Of a stretch of 64,000 nt of DNA, positions 1-10,514 are shown one piece after another. Under the pieces are notes generated by a model. The model saw nothing but the letters and a program-made list of their open reading frames with translations, ran no database searches and was not told the origin of the DNA. Within the stretch, counting starts at the first letter, position 1; each line of letters opens with the position of its first letter. The stretch is from Collybiopsis luxurians FD-317 M1 (lineage: Eukaryota > Basidiomycota > Agaricomycetes > Agaricales > Omphalotaceae). The stretch lies in assembly GCA_000827265.1 (NCBI GenBank), contig KN834763.1, forward strand, positions 124,001 through 188,000, given 5' to 3'. The position numbers and the translations under genes were made by a program.

Positions 1-1753
1 TTGATGATACTGGTGCTCATAGTGATGATTCCCGCCTGAACGCACACTCCATGTCAGCTCTGAAGAAACTTCTCTAGCGAGCGACAAAATTTACCATTTC
101 GATAGCACCACAGAATGAGAGCTATGATAGTCCATTATTCCCCTCTCAGTAATGGAAAACTCTAATAACATACCTCTCCCTTAACAAATAGCGAGCCCCG
201 AGGTCAATATATGCGCATTGCAAGGCATGTGCAAGACTCGCTCACATCACCCTGTGAAAAATGGAGGTCACCCACGGATAAGTTCGCGCCTTTCACGAAC
301 ACGGGGAAGTAGCATCGAGATCCTCTGCGAATGTCTCATCAGCATCACCGTGTATCATCGCACATAAAGCTTTACTTGGAAAGATTTTTGATCTATTGTT
401 TCGTATTATCGGCTCGACGCACTTCAAGTCATGACATATTGACTCACATCACAGTTACCACCGTGCTCCCTACCAGGGATAGTTCTTGCACCTTCTGACC
501 CGATCTTCTTCAGGACTTCATGTGGAAGATCTTGACCGACATAAGTTCCTGTAGGTTCCGGAGCGAATGCTACTGGCGGAACTGCGTTGGCATGTTGGGA
601 GATGAGACCCCGTTCACGTTCATTCCAGGTGGCGAGAAGCTCGGCTGACGGAGCTGTTCCTATAAGACCTGGGTGGGACACTCCGGCGAAACGAACTCCA
701 GGGATATGTCGAGATGTAGCATAGATCCCTAATCATAGTGTGAATTCCGATTCCACACCGGCGCATCACCTTTACCTTTGAGGTCCCAGATGGCTTTCGC
801 AGCCTTACTGTTGAATTCCCTAGCTGCAGAAATTGATTGACCGCGACGTCCACCGTGAGACAATCACGATTATGGCACTCACCGAAAAGACCTCCACCGT
901 TCTCGAGCTCAAAAATACCCTTGATAACGCGTTTGTTCAACAGCAGTATTTCTCTAGCTTTGAGAGACAGTCACCGTATATCCCCAAGGCATCTTCTCGA
1001 ACGGCGTGACTATTATAAATTACGAATCAACACCGCGATCTCGACGAAGTCTGGTCGGACAATGTACCATCCAAAATATCGACCACCAAACAATCTCCAG
1101 GCTCAGTTCCCTCTATCGCGACAGGGCCAGAGAGATTGTGGACCTTGGTCAAATCGACATTCTTGATATCATCACTGTCTGCAGGAGACTTCATTAATAC
1201 TTGGTGGACTTCCCTCTTTTCAAACTCGACTCACAGTCGTTATTGCCAATCTGCGCTCCAGTCCAGTCTGAATACCGAGATAAGCATCACTTTGACTTAT
1301 CATTTGATTGAGCATCTGACCGACGCATTGGATCTTGAACACCTGCGCACCCAAACAATCAGTCCGCATTTGACTAGACGGTTTTTTGCACATACTTCTC
1401 CCGGTTTCACGCTCGCATAGGCTGGGATATCAGGGCTGACACGGAGAGTGTGCTTAGCTTATAGATTTCACTGGATTGAAGATACTTACTGCCAACGGTT
1501 ATGGAGACCCTTGTTATTCGCAGGTTAGGTGTGCTCATTGAGGGTAAATCGACCTACTTACCTTCTGTTGATCAGCAGGCCTTCAGATGCAGGAGGATGC
1601 TTCAGCTGGGGTAAAGGAGACGGATGAAATCAGTGCTCACACGAAGGGATCCACCTCAAAGTGAAGCGCGGTCAGACAGAGAGCGTATCTACAGCTAGCT
1701 CAACTTACCTCTACGAGAGTAGGGTAGAGAACGGAGTTTGCTTTAGTAGCCAT
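1..1753 (-). CDS. Formamidase (FmdA/AmdA family), C-terminus beyond window start
   Basis: Predicted cytosolic formamidase, hydrolysing formamide to formate and ammonia for nitrogen supply. The start is the ATG at 1753 (MATKANSVLYPTLVE, then a GTAAGT donor). Reading leftwards through many short introns gives family motifs in order: GLHNRWHPDIP near 1450-1510, VKPGE near 1400, DWTGAQIGNND near 1250, DIKNVDLTKVH near 1150, GIFELENGGG near 920, SHPGLIGTAPS near 650-680, ARTIPGREHGGNCD near 460-500, KNLSKGSRCYFPVFVKGA near 270-390, VGDLHFSQGD near 250, SFCGAIEM near 100, and AGIITMSTSIIK in the first 40 bases. Between QGD and LSFCGAIEM the conserved Gly-Glu is supplied only by a 6-nt exon at 174-179. 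No frame is broken once introns are removed. The last part of the protein lies outside the window. The family call is firm; exact exon ends are inferred. Confidence 0.9.
174..179 (-). other. 6-nt microexon (Gly-Glu) of formamidase
   Basis: On the minus strand GGAGAG is preceded by TTAAG and followed by GTATGT. It is flanked by introns of 66 nt (180-245) and 52 nt (122-173). It inserts Gly-Glu between QGD and LSFCGAIEM, matching the family motif GDGE-x-(S/T)FCGAIEM. Without it those two conserved residues are missing. Confidence 0.75.
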
Positions 1754-1990
1754 ATGGATGCGATTTCCTCGAGTTTCAGGCGCAAGAAAGGCCAAGAGAC
1801 TAATCACCCACCAGCTGCTAATGTTTATATACTGGACTGATAAGGCGCGTTGGTCTTTCCCACTCCAAGAGAAAAGTTGCCATATTTAGTAATGGAAGGC
1901 AGTCGCGACTGCGCCACACTGTGAAAGAGATAAAGTACCCCATATACTTCGAGGTTCCGATCATAGGGTCGAAAATGTGAACAGATATCG

Positions 1991-2010
1991 GGACCGGCCA
2001 GGACCGGCCA
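1991..2010. repeat. Tandem pair of GGACCGGCCA
   Basis: Two perfect, adjacent 10-bp copies of GGACCGGCCA, each containing the palindrome CCGG, lie in the 340-bp gap between the formamidase start and the GH55 stop. The position fits an upstream site for formamidase about 240 bp from its ATG, or the GH55 3' flank. Any regulatory role is a guess. Confidence 0.5.
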
Positions 2011-2092
2011 TGGCAATGAATAACCAATGTCTTTTAGAAATTTAGATACATGTACGATGAATACGGTAGTAGCTGTAATCCATCGGAAGAAC

Positions 2093-5000
2093 TTAAGACG
2101 AGGTCCACACAGTAACAGTTTCTGCGAATCCATTGTGATTATCCTCCTGACGCGCAATACCCTTCTGGTCGACCGATATAGGATATTGCACACCGACTGT
2201 CGAGACAGAATACAACTGGACCGCCGATCCGTCGTCAATGTCGACAATTTGAGTCTGGCAGACTCCATCGGTGTTGCTACAGTCCTGTACATAATTGCTG
2301 AAAAAGCTGTAAAAGCCGGCGCCTGAATATGTCGACGTTACAGTCAGTTTTTTGTACCCGAGAACCCGAATCAAACTGACCAAAAACGACTATGCCTTCG
2401 GATTTCTCCACGCTCAGAGCCCAGGAAGAGTTAAGATCTTCAGGGAATGTTGGATCTGCATACGTCGAGTTAATAGTGAACGGATATGGAACAGCTGGGT
2501 TTGGTTGACTGTAGGTCGAATGCATCAGATAGAAGTATCATGCTTGTGATCTCAGTCAGACTTACTGGTACGGCTGCATCGCAGGTAATAACAACAATGA
2601 GTAATGGGATGGTGCAAGTCAATGAATTATCATCCTACTGTTTCCGTTTGTGCCAAACCAATATAATGATTCTTTGCGTTCACTAGACGATATTGGTAGA
2701 TGATGTGGTGTTCCGCTGCAACAGAGATTCAAGAACTACGATTTACTTTCTAAACGAAGGTTTTGCCTACATGCTACAATAACCCCTCCATCAGCATCCC
2801 GTGAAAATGAATGTTTGAAATCACTTACATGTTCCTATCATCCATACCGGTCCTTGAGATTCCGACAGAATACCCCGCCCAGCATATATTTCAATTTTTG
2901 AGGTCCCGTCCTCGTCGAGAACGTGATCTAGAGGCATCCTTTAGAAAAAACTGTCCAGTGACATCTTCACAAAAACGATCTCTCACCGGCGACCCAGATC
3001 CAACTGTTCGATGAGCAGAAAACATGTGAGAGATGTGTTAAGTGAACAGATTGTGCTTACGTTGACTGTCAAGAACAACATCAGTAAGAAAAGGAATGAT
3101 CGAGACCATTCGATTACCTCCAGATATACCGTGGCTGACGTGGTGATATGTAGAGAAAGGAATACGGAGGTGCAGGCTTGAACATTGTCTGTTTGAATTG
3201 GACACTGTTCAAGCTCCATGTTCGTCCCGGCAGCTAAAGAGATGAGCGTTTTGTATCCCTCGTCTTCACCATGGGATAAGCTTACCTCCGCCCACTCTGG
3301 ATACATCCCGTCAGCTGAAGCAATAATTATCGAAATGTCTACGTACCGGAAATGAGTATCCCACATGCCAGCACTGGCGGGTGCGTCCTCTGGATCTCTA
3401 ACATTCCATTCAACAAGGATGGCGCCAGGGGCTTCCGTGTACAGACGTGAGACAAAGGGAATATGAGGAAACAGGGCATACTGACTGGGGCCAACCGTTG
3501 AAAACAGTACATCCGTAATTTCTGCAACCCCAACAGAGCCCTCTTCCCCAACACGCACAGCAACTTGGGGATTTTGTTGGTCCGAAAAGTAGGATCCCGT
3601 TGCGGATATCGTGGACCAGGCTTCGCCAGTTAAGCGAGTACCAGCGGGAATCAGGAGGGTGGTCGTGATTAGATAGACACCCGCGTCCAGAAATATAATC
3701 TTTTGATTTGGAAACTGAAGAAGGCGTCGTTAGAGCAATACAGCTCGATCGAGTGGCAATAAACGGATTACTTCATTTAGTAGATTTTGTAACGCCTCCG
3801 TGTCGTCCGTCTGAATCGGATACATTTCAGTTATTGCTCGAGCATACAGAAAGCATCAGACCTTTCCATCACCTTTGGCTCCATAGTCCTTGGCACTGAC
3901 TATTTGATCCAAAGAGTAGTCCTCGTACTGAGGGCGACCTTTACTAACAATTCTGCCATTGGTGTCGAGCAGGGAATCGGCAATCGCCGGAATTTCGATG
4001 TTGTCTTGGGTGTAGTTGAATTCAGTACTGGATCCTTTATAAACATTTCCCTGTCCCCATGCAGCAATGTTCATGACACCCTTTGTACCAGGGAGAATCG
4101 GTTCTGATTGGTCAATAACACCGACCGCAATAGAAACATTATTGAGGTGAGCGTTGACAAGGACGAGAGAGCCAGTAAGGTGATCGCTACTGGTATTTGA
4201 AGAACGAACAAAGTAAGAAGTGTTATTGACTACCGCGTCGATAATTGCCTCCGCCCCAACACTCTGTGGCAAGATGTGAGGAAACGCTTCTTCAGATGAT
4301 GACAGTTGGCTTACCTGAGTTGCGGGAGTTGTTCCACCAGTAAGAAGGTCAAATCCAATCTACAAGAACGTTAAGACTGGTGATTGGGGCAGCAAAACGA
4401 CAACGTACCGTACAATTATTGATGGTGATTCCCTGAAAAGTCCATCCTAGAGCAACACAGTCAGCGATGTCTCATATATTCAGAACGCCTTGATGTACCC
4501 CACGCCCAAACACCAAACACAGCGGTTTGGCTGTTATTCATGGTAACATTTCGAACAGTAAATCTGAGGAGAACGTCAGGGAACAGTATCATGGGAATGA
4601 AGCCACTCGTACTGCTGATTTCCGACCCACATCCCAAATTTTCCACCATAGAAAACGAGATCTGACATCAAGCCTCCGCTTTTATAACATGGCATATCAG
4701 CTGCAATCAAAAGTGAGAGCAAATAAGACCTACCTTCCATTCTCCATCCAGATACCTTGATGGGCGGTATCGGGAGCATCAGACATATAGAATATAATGT
4801 TTTGCAAACTCGTGGCCTGAGCTACTTGCCAGTGAATTCCGGTTCCTTGTGAGACCGTCGCGGGCACTCTGGGCAAGTATTATGCGAGGGAAACACAAAA
4901 TAAAAGAGGGTCTTCAAACCTGCGAACATCAATGACAAAATTCTTGACTGTACGGTAGCTACGGGCAGTAGATATGAGTATTCAGCGATCATGAGCTCGA

Positions 5001-5781
5001 GGTAGTTTCTTGCTCACAAATTATTCTGGTTGGCAAACCTGAAAAGTCGGATTAGTTTCTTGAGAACATCGTCGATCATCTCAATCTTACCATTGTGCAC
5101 CATTTCCGCCAGGGATATACGGATCCGCATCTGATGAAAGAATAAACGACATCACGACGGTTAAGTACATTCTCTGGGTACCTATGACAGCCAAGTCCGA
5201 GAAAGTTTCGTCGGCCAGCAATGTCGGAGGATTCCTAGCGTCACCCAGGAGCTGAGTCATGTAATACGGAGTGATAGCATTCTTGACGAGATAGGTTCTG
5301 GGCATAAAGTCAGCTTTGTTACATGGAGGGACTTGTCATTTGCTAACCCAGGAGGGAAATATATAACAGCTGGAGTAATCGTAGACGACTGGCATGTACC
5401 AGTTCCACAGCGATCACCATCAGATATAGCGAAACTGCATCGAAGAGAATTCAGCAAAGGAACGTTAGGACAAAAATAGGAAGTCACTCGCTTGATTGCG
5501 GCGCTGTCATCTGTAACACCGTCACCTTTGGCCCCGTAGTCCATAACATTTCGGTAGACCGCATAGGAAGCATTGGGGTTGAATGGAGAAGTCCCTTGGT
5601 GTTTGATCAGTGCACGCCAGTAGGGCGTGCCCGCTGGGGCAGTGCCGGGACCAAGGATATCTGTTTGAGAATTGTTATTGACGTCCGTTGAGGGGTTCAC
5701 CATTGAGATTTGATGAGACCTCGCTCCTGCTGTGAGCGGTAAAAGGAGTCCAAAAGAAATCCAAAGAAAGCTGAGCATCAT
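2093..5781 (-). CDS. GH55 exo-beta-1,3-glucanase, secreted (copy 1)
   Basis: Secreted glycoside hydrolase family 55 enzyme with the tandem pectate-lyase-like beta-helix fold, expected to release glucose from beta-1,3-glucan in the fungus's own or a competitor's wall. The ATG at 5781 begins a signal peptide (MMLSFLWISFGLLLPLTAGA). The first half carries YWRALIKHQGTSPFN, VMDYGAKGDGVTDDSAAI, YLVKNAITPYYMTQLLGDAR, DADPYIPGGNGAQW and GGKFGMWVGNQQ. The second half restarts with KDYGAKGDGK near 3880 and continues with LVEWNV, GMWDTHFR, AAGTNMELEQCP, SESQGPVWMI and PNPAVPYPF, ending near VWTSS at 2093. The intron-rich coding region reads open throughout. A 5-nt exon at 3061-3065 and a 17-nt exon at 2987-3003 complete the YLE-STWIWVADH segment. 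It is paralogous to the GH55 gene at 50035-54076. The TATA box at 5841-5848 supports the start. Confidence 0.9.
3061..3065 (-). other. 5-nt microexon of GH55 copy 1
   Basis: On the minus strand TCAAC sits between TTGACAG and GTAAGC. Joined to GAG upstream and to the 17-nt exon at 2987-3003 downstream it gives Glu-Ser-Thr-Trp-Ile-Trp-Val-Ala, aligning with Glu-Gly-Thr-Trp-Val-Trp-Leu-Ala in copy 2. Without it the downstream frame is lost. Confidence 0.75.
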
Positions 5782-6605
5782 GAGCCGAAAGATTCAAAAT
5801 CGGTGACTGGCTGGGAGAGGGGCTCACCGAGAAGGACAGACTTTTATATGTCAAATGTTCTTCGCTTCGTTGGAACTTGATCGTGAAAAATCAAGTTAGA
5901 ATTGGCAGTTAACACGAACAGAAGAGGGATGACGTCACGCGTCACGGTAATTAACGCGAGGAACTTCAGTTGCCTGAGGGGCAGTCGCTTTCTCCTCCGA
6001 TGAAGCACAAGGATCCTATGCAAAAACCCGATGCTCTCAATACTTCCAGGTTCCACTGAGGTTCCTTCCTAGAACAAAGTCACACGTCGAGTGTTCAATG
6101 TCAGACGAGTCAGGCAACGCCAGGTACAAATCGCCCGCAATTGTTACGAGACAGATACACTTTATACTTAGAAACGCATGGTCCACCATTAAGACCCACA
6201 TTTCTCGGAAGGCCCATCTAGAGCACCCCTAGCGCAGAAGTTCCCTTTACCATCCTTAGACAGAGAAGTCCAGCAACGATGCAGTGTATTAAGGGTATAC
6301 GAAGGAGTACATAAATGAATGAATGAGAGTGAACGAAGATTAATTGATTTGACTACTTGCTACTCGGCGAGAGTGTGTGTGAGAGAGAAGAGACGACAGA
6401 TGATATGTTTGGGAGGTTGGAAGGTTGGATAGATGATGACGAGAGGAAGAAAATGCAACGCAGTTTAAAAAAAAAAAAAACAGATGTCCTGAGGCGAGAC
6501 CGAGAAACAGTGTAAAAAATAAGAAAAAAAAAAAAGATTACAAGAAGTTTTGGACAAAGAATCGTTCCAAAGGCAGAACGAAAATTGAGAAAGAAGCGGG
6601 TGATT
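5782..6605. other. Intergenic: GH55 copy 1 promoter and KNR4 3' flank
   Basis: No gene seen. The left part is the GH55 promoter, with a TATA box on the minus strand. The right part holds A-rich tracts near 6467-6480 and 6522-6535 and a GT/GA-rich stretch near 6370-6390, fitting the untranslated 3' end of the KNR4-like gene. Confidence 0.5.
5841..5848 (-). promoter_or_regulatory. TATA box of GH55 copy 1
   Basis: Reads TATAAAAG on the minus strand, 60 bp upstream of the ATG at 5781. The spacing is plausible for a short 5' UTR. Confidence 0.5.
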
Positions 6606-8794
6606 TTATGGTTTAGAATCTGCAGTAACGGCCTCTTTTACACTGCTGACTGAATCCTTCTTCTTTCCGCTCAAACCTAATTTTTTCAGTCCAGCGAGAC
6701 CACTTTTCGTTTTCTTGTGCTTCTTCTCCTTGGCTGCAGCACCAGTTTCCGAGGTTGCCGAGGTATTTGAAGCCAATGAGGCCATTTCTGCATCTACATC
6801 AGCCTCGTCCAAAATATCTGCGTCCTTAGCCAGGTCAGCGACATCTCCGGATGACCCGCCACCTCCGACCAAGCGAATCGTCAGGTCAGAGTCAATGTTA
6901 TCTTCACCAACGGCATCCTCGACACATCCGTCAAGAGTTGCCGCCGCTTCTGACGGAGTATCAACGATAGATTCCGGTTCAGCAGCCACTTGGGGAGACA
7001 CATCAATGATTGATTCAGATTTCATAACACTTTCTGCAGGCACGTCAACAATCGGTTCAGACTGAGGAACGTCGACTGGGCTCGGAGTCGCGAGAGCGAC
7101 GTCTTGAATAATGGGGGTGGTCTCCAGAACAGAATCCGAATCAGCCATGAGGTCTTCTGGAGGAGGGGAAGGGGGAGAAGTGACAGCGGAAGAATTTGTC
7201 ACGTCTGTAGAGGCAATATGATGTGGAGGGGATTCTTCTCGCGATAACCCTCTTACTCGACCAGATTCCAAGTCATCCTCATCGAAAGAAGTGTGTCTTG
7301 AATCTGGTGGGGAGGGAAGAGCTACAATGTCGCGAGGTGTGGGGAGCTCCACAGGTAAAGGGACAGGAGGTTTTGTAATTGATATGATGGGAAGATTTGG
7401 AGGTGCTTTTCGGGTGGCAGTCGTTGTTGGGTTGGTGGCAGCCGTTGGTGTAGTCACCGACTCTGAAAGAATTCCATCTTCTACGTCATCGGAATCAGTT
7501 AGGACAGGGATGGGAACTTCCGCAGCGGACTGTAGCAAGTCTAATGAGAGTACTTTTTCGGGCTTCTACGCAGAGCGGGTCATGAAACATGCTTCTTAGA
7601 AATGAAAGAATACTTACTTTGCCCTTCTTTTCGTCTAAACCACCCTTTACAACACCGGCTTCGTACCATTTTCTTACACTTTTATCTGCCCACGCTTCCA
7701 AAACACTCCAACCTCTGTATTCCCCCGTGAGTCGAAGACCACCACCCAGCCCATTATCGCCGCCACCGTCTCCCGAACCGCTCCCGTCATTGTAGTAGCT
7801 CTCATATCCGACGTCATCCTCACTATCCGAGTTATCTTCGCTCTTTCCAATCTCGAAACCTTCGCCACTTTCCAGTTCCTCTACAAAGCTAGCAAGCCAT
7901 CGAGCCCATCCTGCCGGCCCATCACCATTAAACAAAACGACTTTGGTATCAAAGTCACGTCCAAAAACTATGACCTGGCCGCTGGTACCGCTATCACCTG
8001 GAGTAAGATCTACACCAACATAGTTGCCGGTCTTGTCGGCTATAAGAGGTATCCAGCCACGCTGAGAATACTCTCTACGAATCCAGTTCGGAGGTATTGA
8101 CTGCATAGCTTCACGAAGCTGAGGATTCGCACCTGTACTTGGATCGTCATCGACTTCCCGCCAGAAACGCCACTCGTCGAGGACATCTTCCAATGGAAGG
8201 AGGAATAGACCAAAAAACAAGCCTTCCGAGCATCCCGCAGCTGACTCCGCTTCCTGACCGTCTACTGCAAGATAAGACTCCCGAACGACTTCAGGTAGGG
8301 GAAAGCCAAGTTGCAATTCTATTTGAGCGAGGTCCTGTGGAAGAATTCCGTAGTTGAGCGTGTCCCCAAGTTCTGGGTATTCCCGGGCTAACCATGCTCG
8401 AAAACGGTTCCACGTCTGAGCTAAAGGAGGGTATGCGGAGCGGGGAAGTATAGGCGTATGAAACTGGTCGTGATGAGTGGGTAAAAGAGAGTTGTGCCGA
8501 GAATTTGAACTGGCAAGACAATATCAGCTTGTTGAGAAAATTTACAGCCAAAAGTGAGACGTACAATGATGATACATAGCTGTAAGATGCAGGACTGGGT
8601 GGTGGATAGGTATAAGATGCACTGCGAGCAGTATCTGGAGTATTCAGCACGCCTGCAGAATAAGCATCTGAATGAGAGCCAAAGACTGGAGATGACGTTG
8701 GTATTGAGAAAGCTTCGTGCGTCGAGTTCATGGCCTGACCCCTTCTTGAACTTTGAGAAGAGCCTTGAGAAAACAAGGAAGAGAGCCAGTTCAT
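6606..8794 (-). CDS. KNR4: Knr4/Smi1-type cell-wall integrity regulator
   Basis: Homologue of yeast Knr4/Smi1, which links the Slt2 MAP-kinase pathway to cell-wall glucan synthesis. The ATG at 8794 gives MNWLSSLFSQG, the usual start of this family. A Ser/Pro/Tyr-rich N-terminus leads, across an intron near 8515-8566, into the SMI1/KNR4 domain: WNRFRAWLAREYPELGDTLN, YGILPQDLAQIE, LGFPLPEVVRESYLAVDGQE, GLFFGLFLLPLEDVLDEWRF, WIPLIADKTGNYVGVDLTPG and GQVIVFGRDFDTK. A second intron near 7565-7618 precedes a long acidic, Ser/Thr/Pro-rich tail that ends in a basic, Lys-rich stretch (KKHKKTKSGLAGLKKLG). The disordered tail is typical of fungal Knr4. I see no break. Confidence 0.9.
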
Positions 8795-9732
8795 CGAGGT
8801 CAACGGCGAGGACGGGGACCTCTGGTGGTATTGGTCTTTAACAAGGTTAAGAGCTCTGAGCGTGCTCCATCAGGACGGGTTATGTAATCGGTATGCACCG
8901 CCGATTTTACAAGTTTATTTTGAATCCGATATCTTAATTTCTCGTATCTACTTTGAACGAGAAAAAGTCTTTGAGAGTTACACACTACCTCCAGGCAGAA
9001 AATCATCCAAACTTTACTGTCCGCGCTCGGTTTGGACCCAGTTTATTGCTAAGTGTGTGGATCGACAAGCGTTTAAAGACTTTAACAGGTTGATTAATGC
9101 TGTACGCTTTCAGAGATTTTCCTAATCTGCCTTGATTGACAACGGTTACGAGGTTGCCTCTCAGCAGCTTTGGTTTGCGCAGCTTCACTCCTTCATTTAT
9201 CATGTCCCAGTGTATAGCTCCACGTTGGAGAAGCGACAGACTTAACATTTTCCGTCTCGGCTTTCCACATCGCCGCTGTTGACATCATGGGTGGCGCCAC
9301 TTGCGCGGTATTGTAGACAGCAAATAAAGCTGGTCAAGACCATCGGCGAAGCCGGGTCAAAGCTCCAGCGTCGGATGCTGTGGGCATATCGAGAGCGGGA
9401 TTCCGTAACACTTGAACAGCCCTATTTTCCATTCTTATCGCAATGAAAGCAGTATTATGGTTGGAGTGTGTCCAGCAGGTAATGGCTGCGACGTGAATGA
9501 ACAATTCCATATCGAAATCGCTTTCGAAAAAGGAGAGCTCTGTAAGCGGGAGCTGACCGACAGTTTCTGTAAACGTTCGAAGAAGTACCCAAACCAAGGG
9601 AAAGATCTATATGTCGTGTAGAGTCGATGGTAGTAGCCAAATCATCCCAAGTCGTCTCAGGGCTGACATAGGCAAGCAATATCCCAGATGATCGTAGTTA
9701 TGCATGATTGCTCTTCGTGTTCTCTAAGTCAA
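8795..9732. other. Unassigned stretch between KNR4 and ARPC5
   Basis: Short open stretches occur on the minus strand at 9003-9248 (81 codons, with LRKPKLLRGNLVTVVNQG), 9334-9597 and 9455-9679 (starting MLAYVSPETTWDDLATT). They are in different frames and I could not join them by convincing introns or assign a family. They could be a small unknown gene, a decayed one, or the KNR4 upstream region. Confidence 0.3.
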
Positions 9733-10346
9733 TTACACAGTCCTTCGATCTGTCATCGTTCGTACTATACATCCAGTTCCCGCTACTTCCGTGAGCTAAC
9801 ACGCAAATTCATGAGCGAAGGAAAAGATCGGCGAAAACAAACGCACCTTTTCATGCCAGCTGAGCAGAACGCTAGCGTTTGAATCCGCCATCGCCATGCC
9901 CTTGTACAAATACTTCATAAGGGTATCCTGAGAGTCCATGGTGAGAGATTGGACCACATTAGATATGTCAGTGGATTTGGTAGAGTTTAGAATGCCGAGA
10001 AGTGTTTGCAAGGAGATGGTCTACAAAAGATGAGATTTGAAGTGAGGACTTATTGTAGATATACATACTTTGGCTTCTTCGACGTTTGGCCCGTAGGGCG
10101 CGTTATCGAGTGCTGTTACCAATGCTCCAACAATGTCGTTTCTGCGAAAATGTAATGAATATATCTTGTCACAGCGAACTAATTCGACACTCACTTGGAC
10201 AGAAGACTTCTCACAGAGGCTTGTCTCGCTTTTGCTTCCTCGAATACCTGTGCGGGATCTCGTGGGTCTGCCTCGTAAAGCTCAGATTCCTGGATGACGT
10301 CCTCATCGAAGGCGTCGATGTCAATCTTTCTGAATGCTACTTCCAT
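9733..10346 (-). CDS. ARPC5: Arp2/3 complex subunit ARPC5 (p16-Arc)
   Basis: Smallest structural subunit of the Arp2/3 complex, which nucleates branched actin at cortical patches. The protein starts MEVAFRKIDIDAFDED; I chose this ATG (10346) over an in-frame one 48 bp upstream because family members begin here. Exon 1 continues through ESELYEADPRDPAQVFEEAK and RSLLSK. After an intron come ALDNAPYGPNVEEAK-type residues, then TLLGILNSTKSTDISNVV, DSQDTLMKYLYKGMA and SVLLSWHEK. A last intron leads to LTEVAGTGCIVRTMTDRRTV and the stop at 9733. This is about the full expected length of roughly 155 residues with no missing part. Confidence 0.95.
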
Positions 10347-10514
10347 GATGACTGCGTCTGAAGGAGAAGTGGTCAATAGACGCCCAAAGTACATTCAATT
10401 GTGAGCGTCTATTTACCACGTGATCATGTCGATGTTGGAACTTTTTCCCGACGCGCTGGATTTCAACATCGTACGACCACTGTATGATATCAACCAGCTC
10501 GTAGCGGGTACAGC

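Noticed and set aside
9003..9248. 81-codon minus-strand frame as a conserved small gene
   Set aside because: Coherent-looking residues, but no recognised family and no convincing exon partners; kept only as part of an unassigned stretch.
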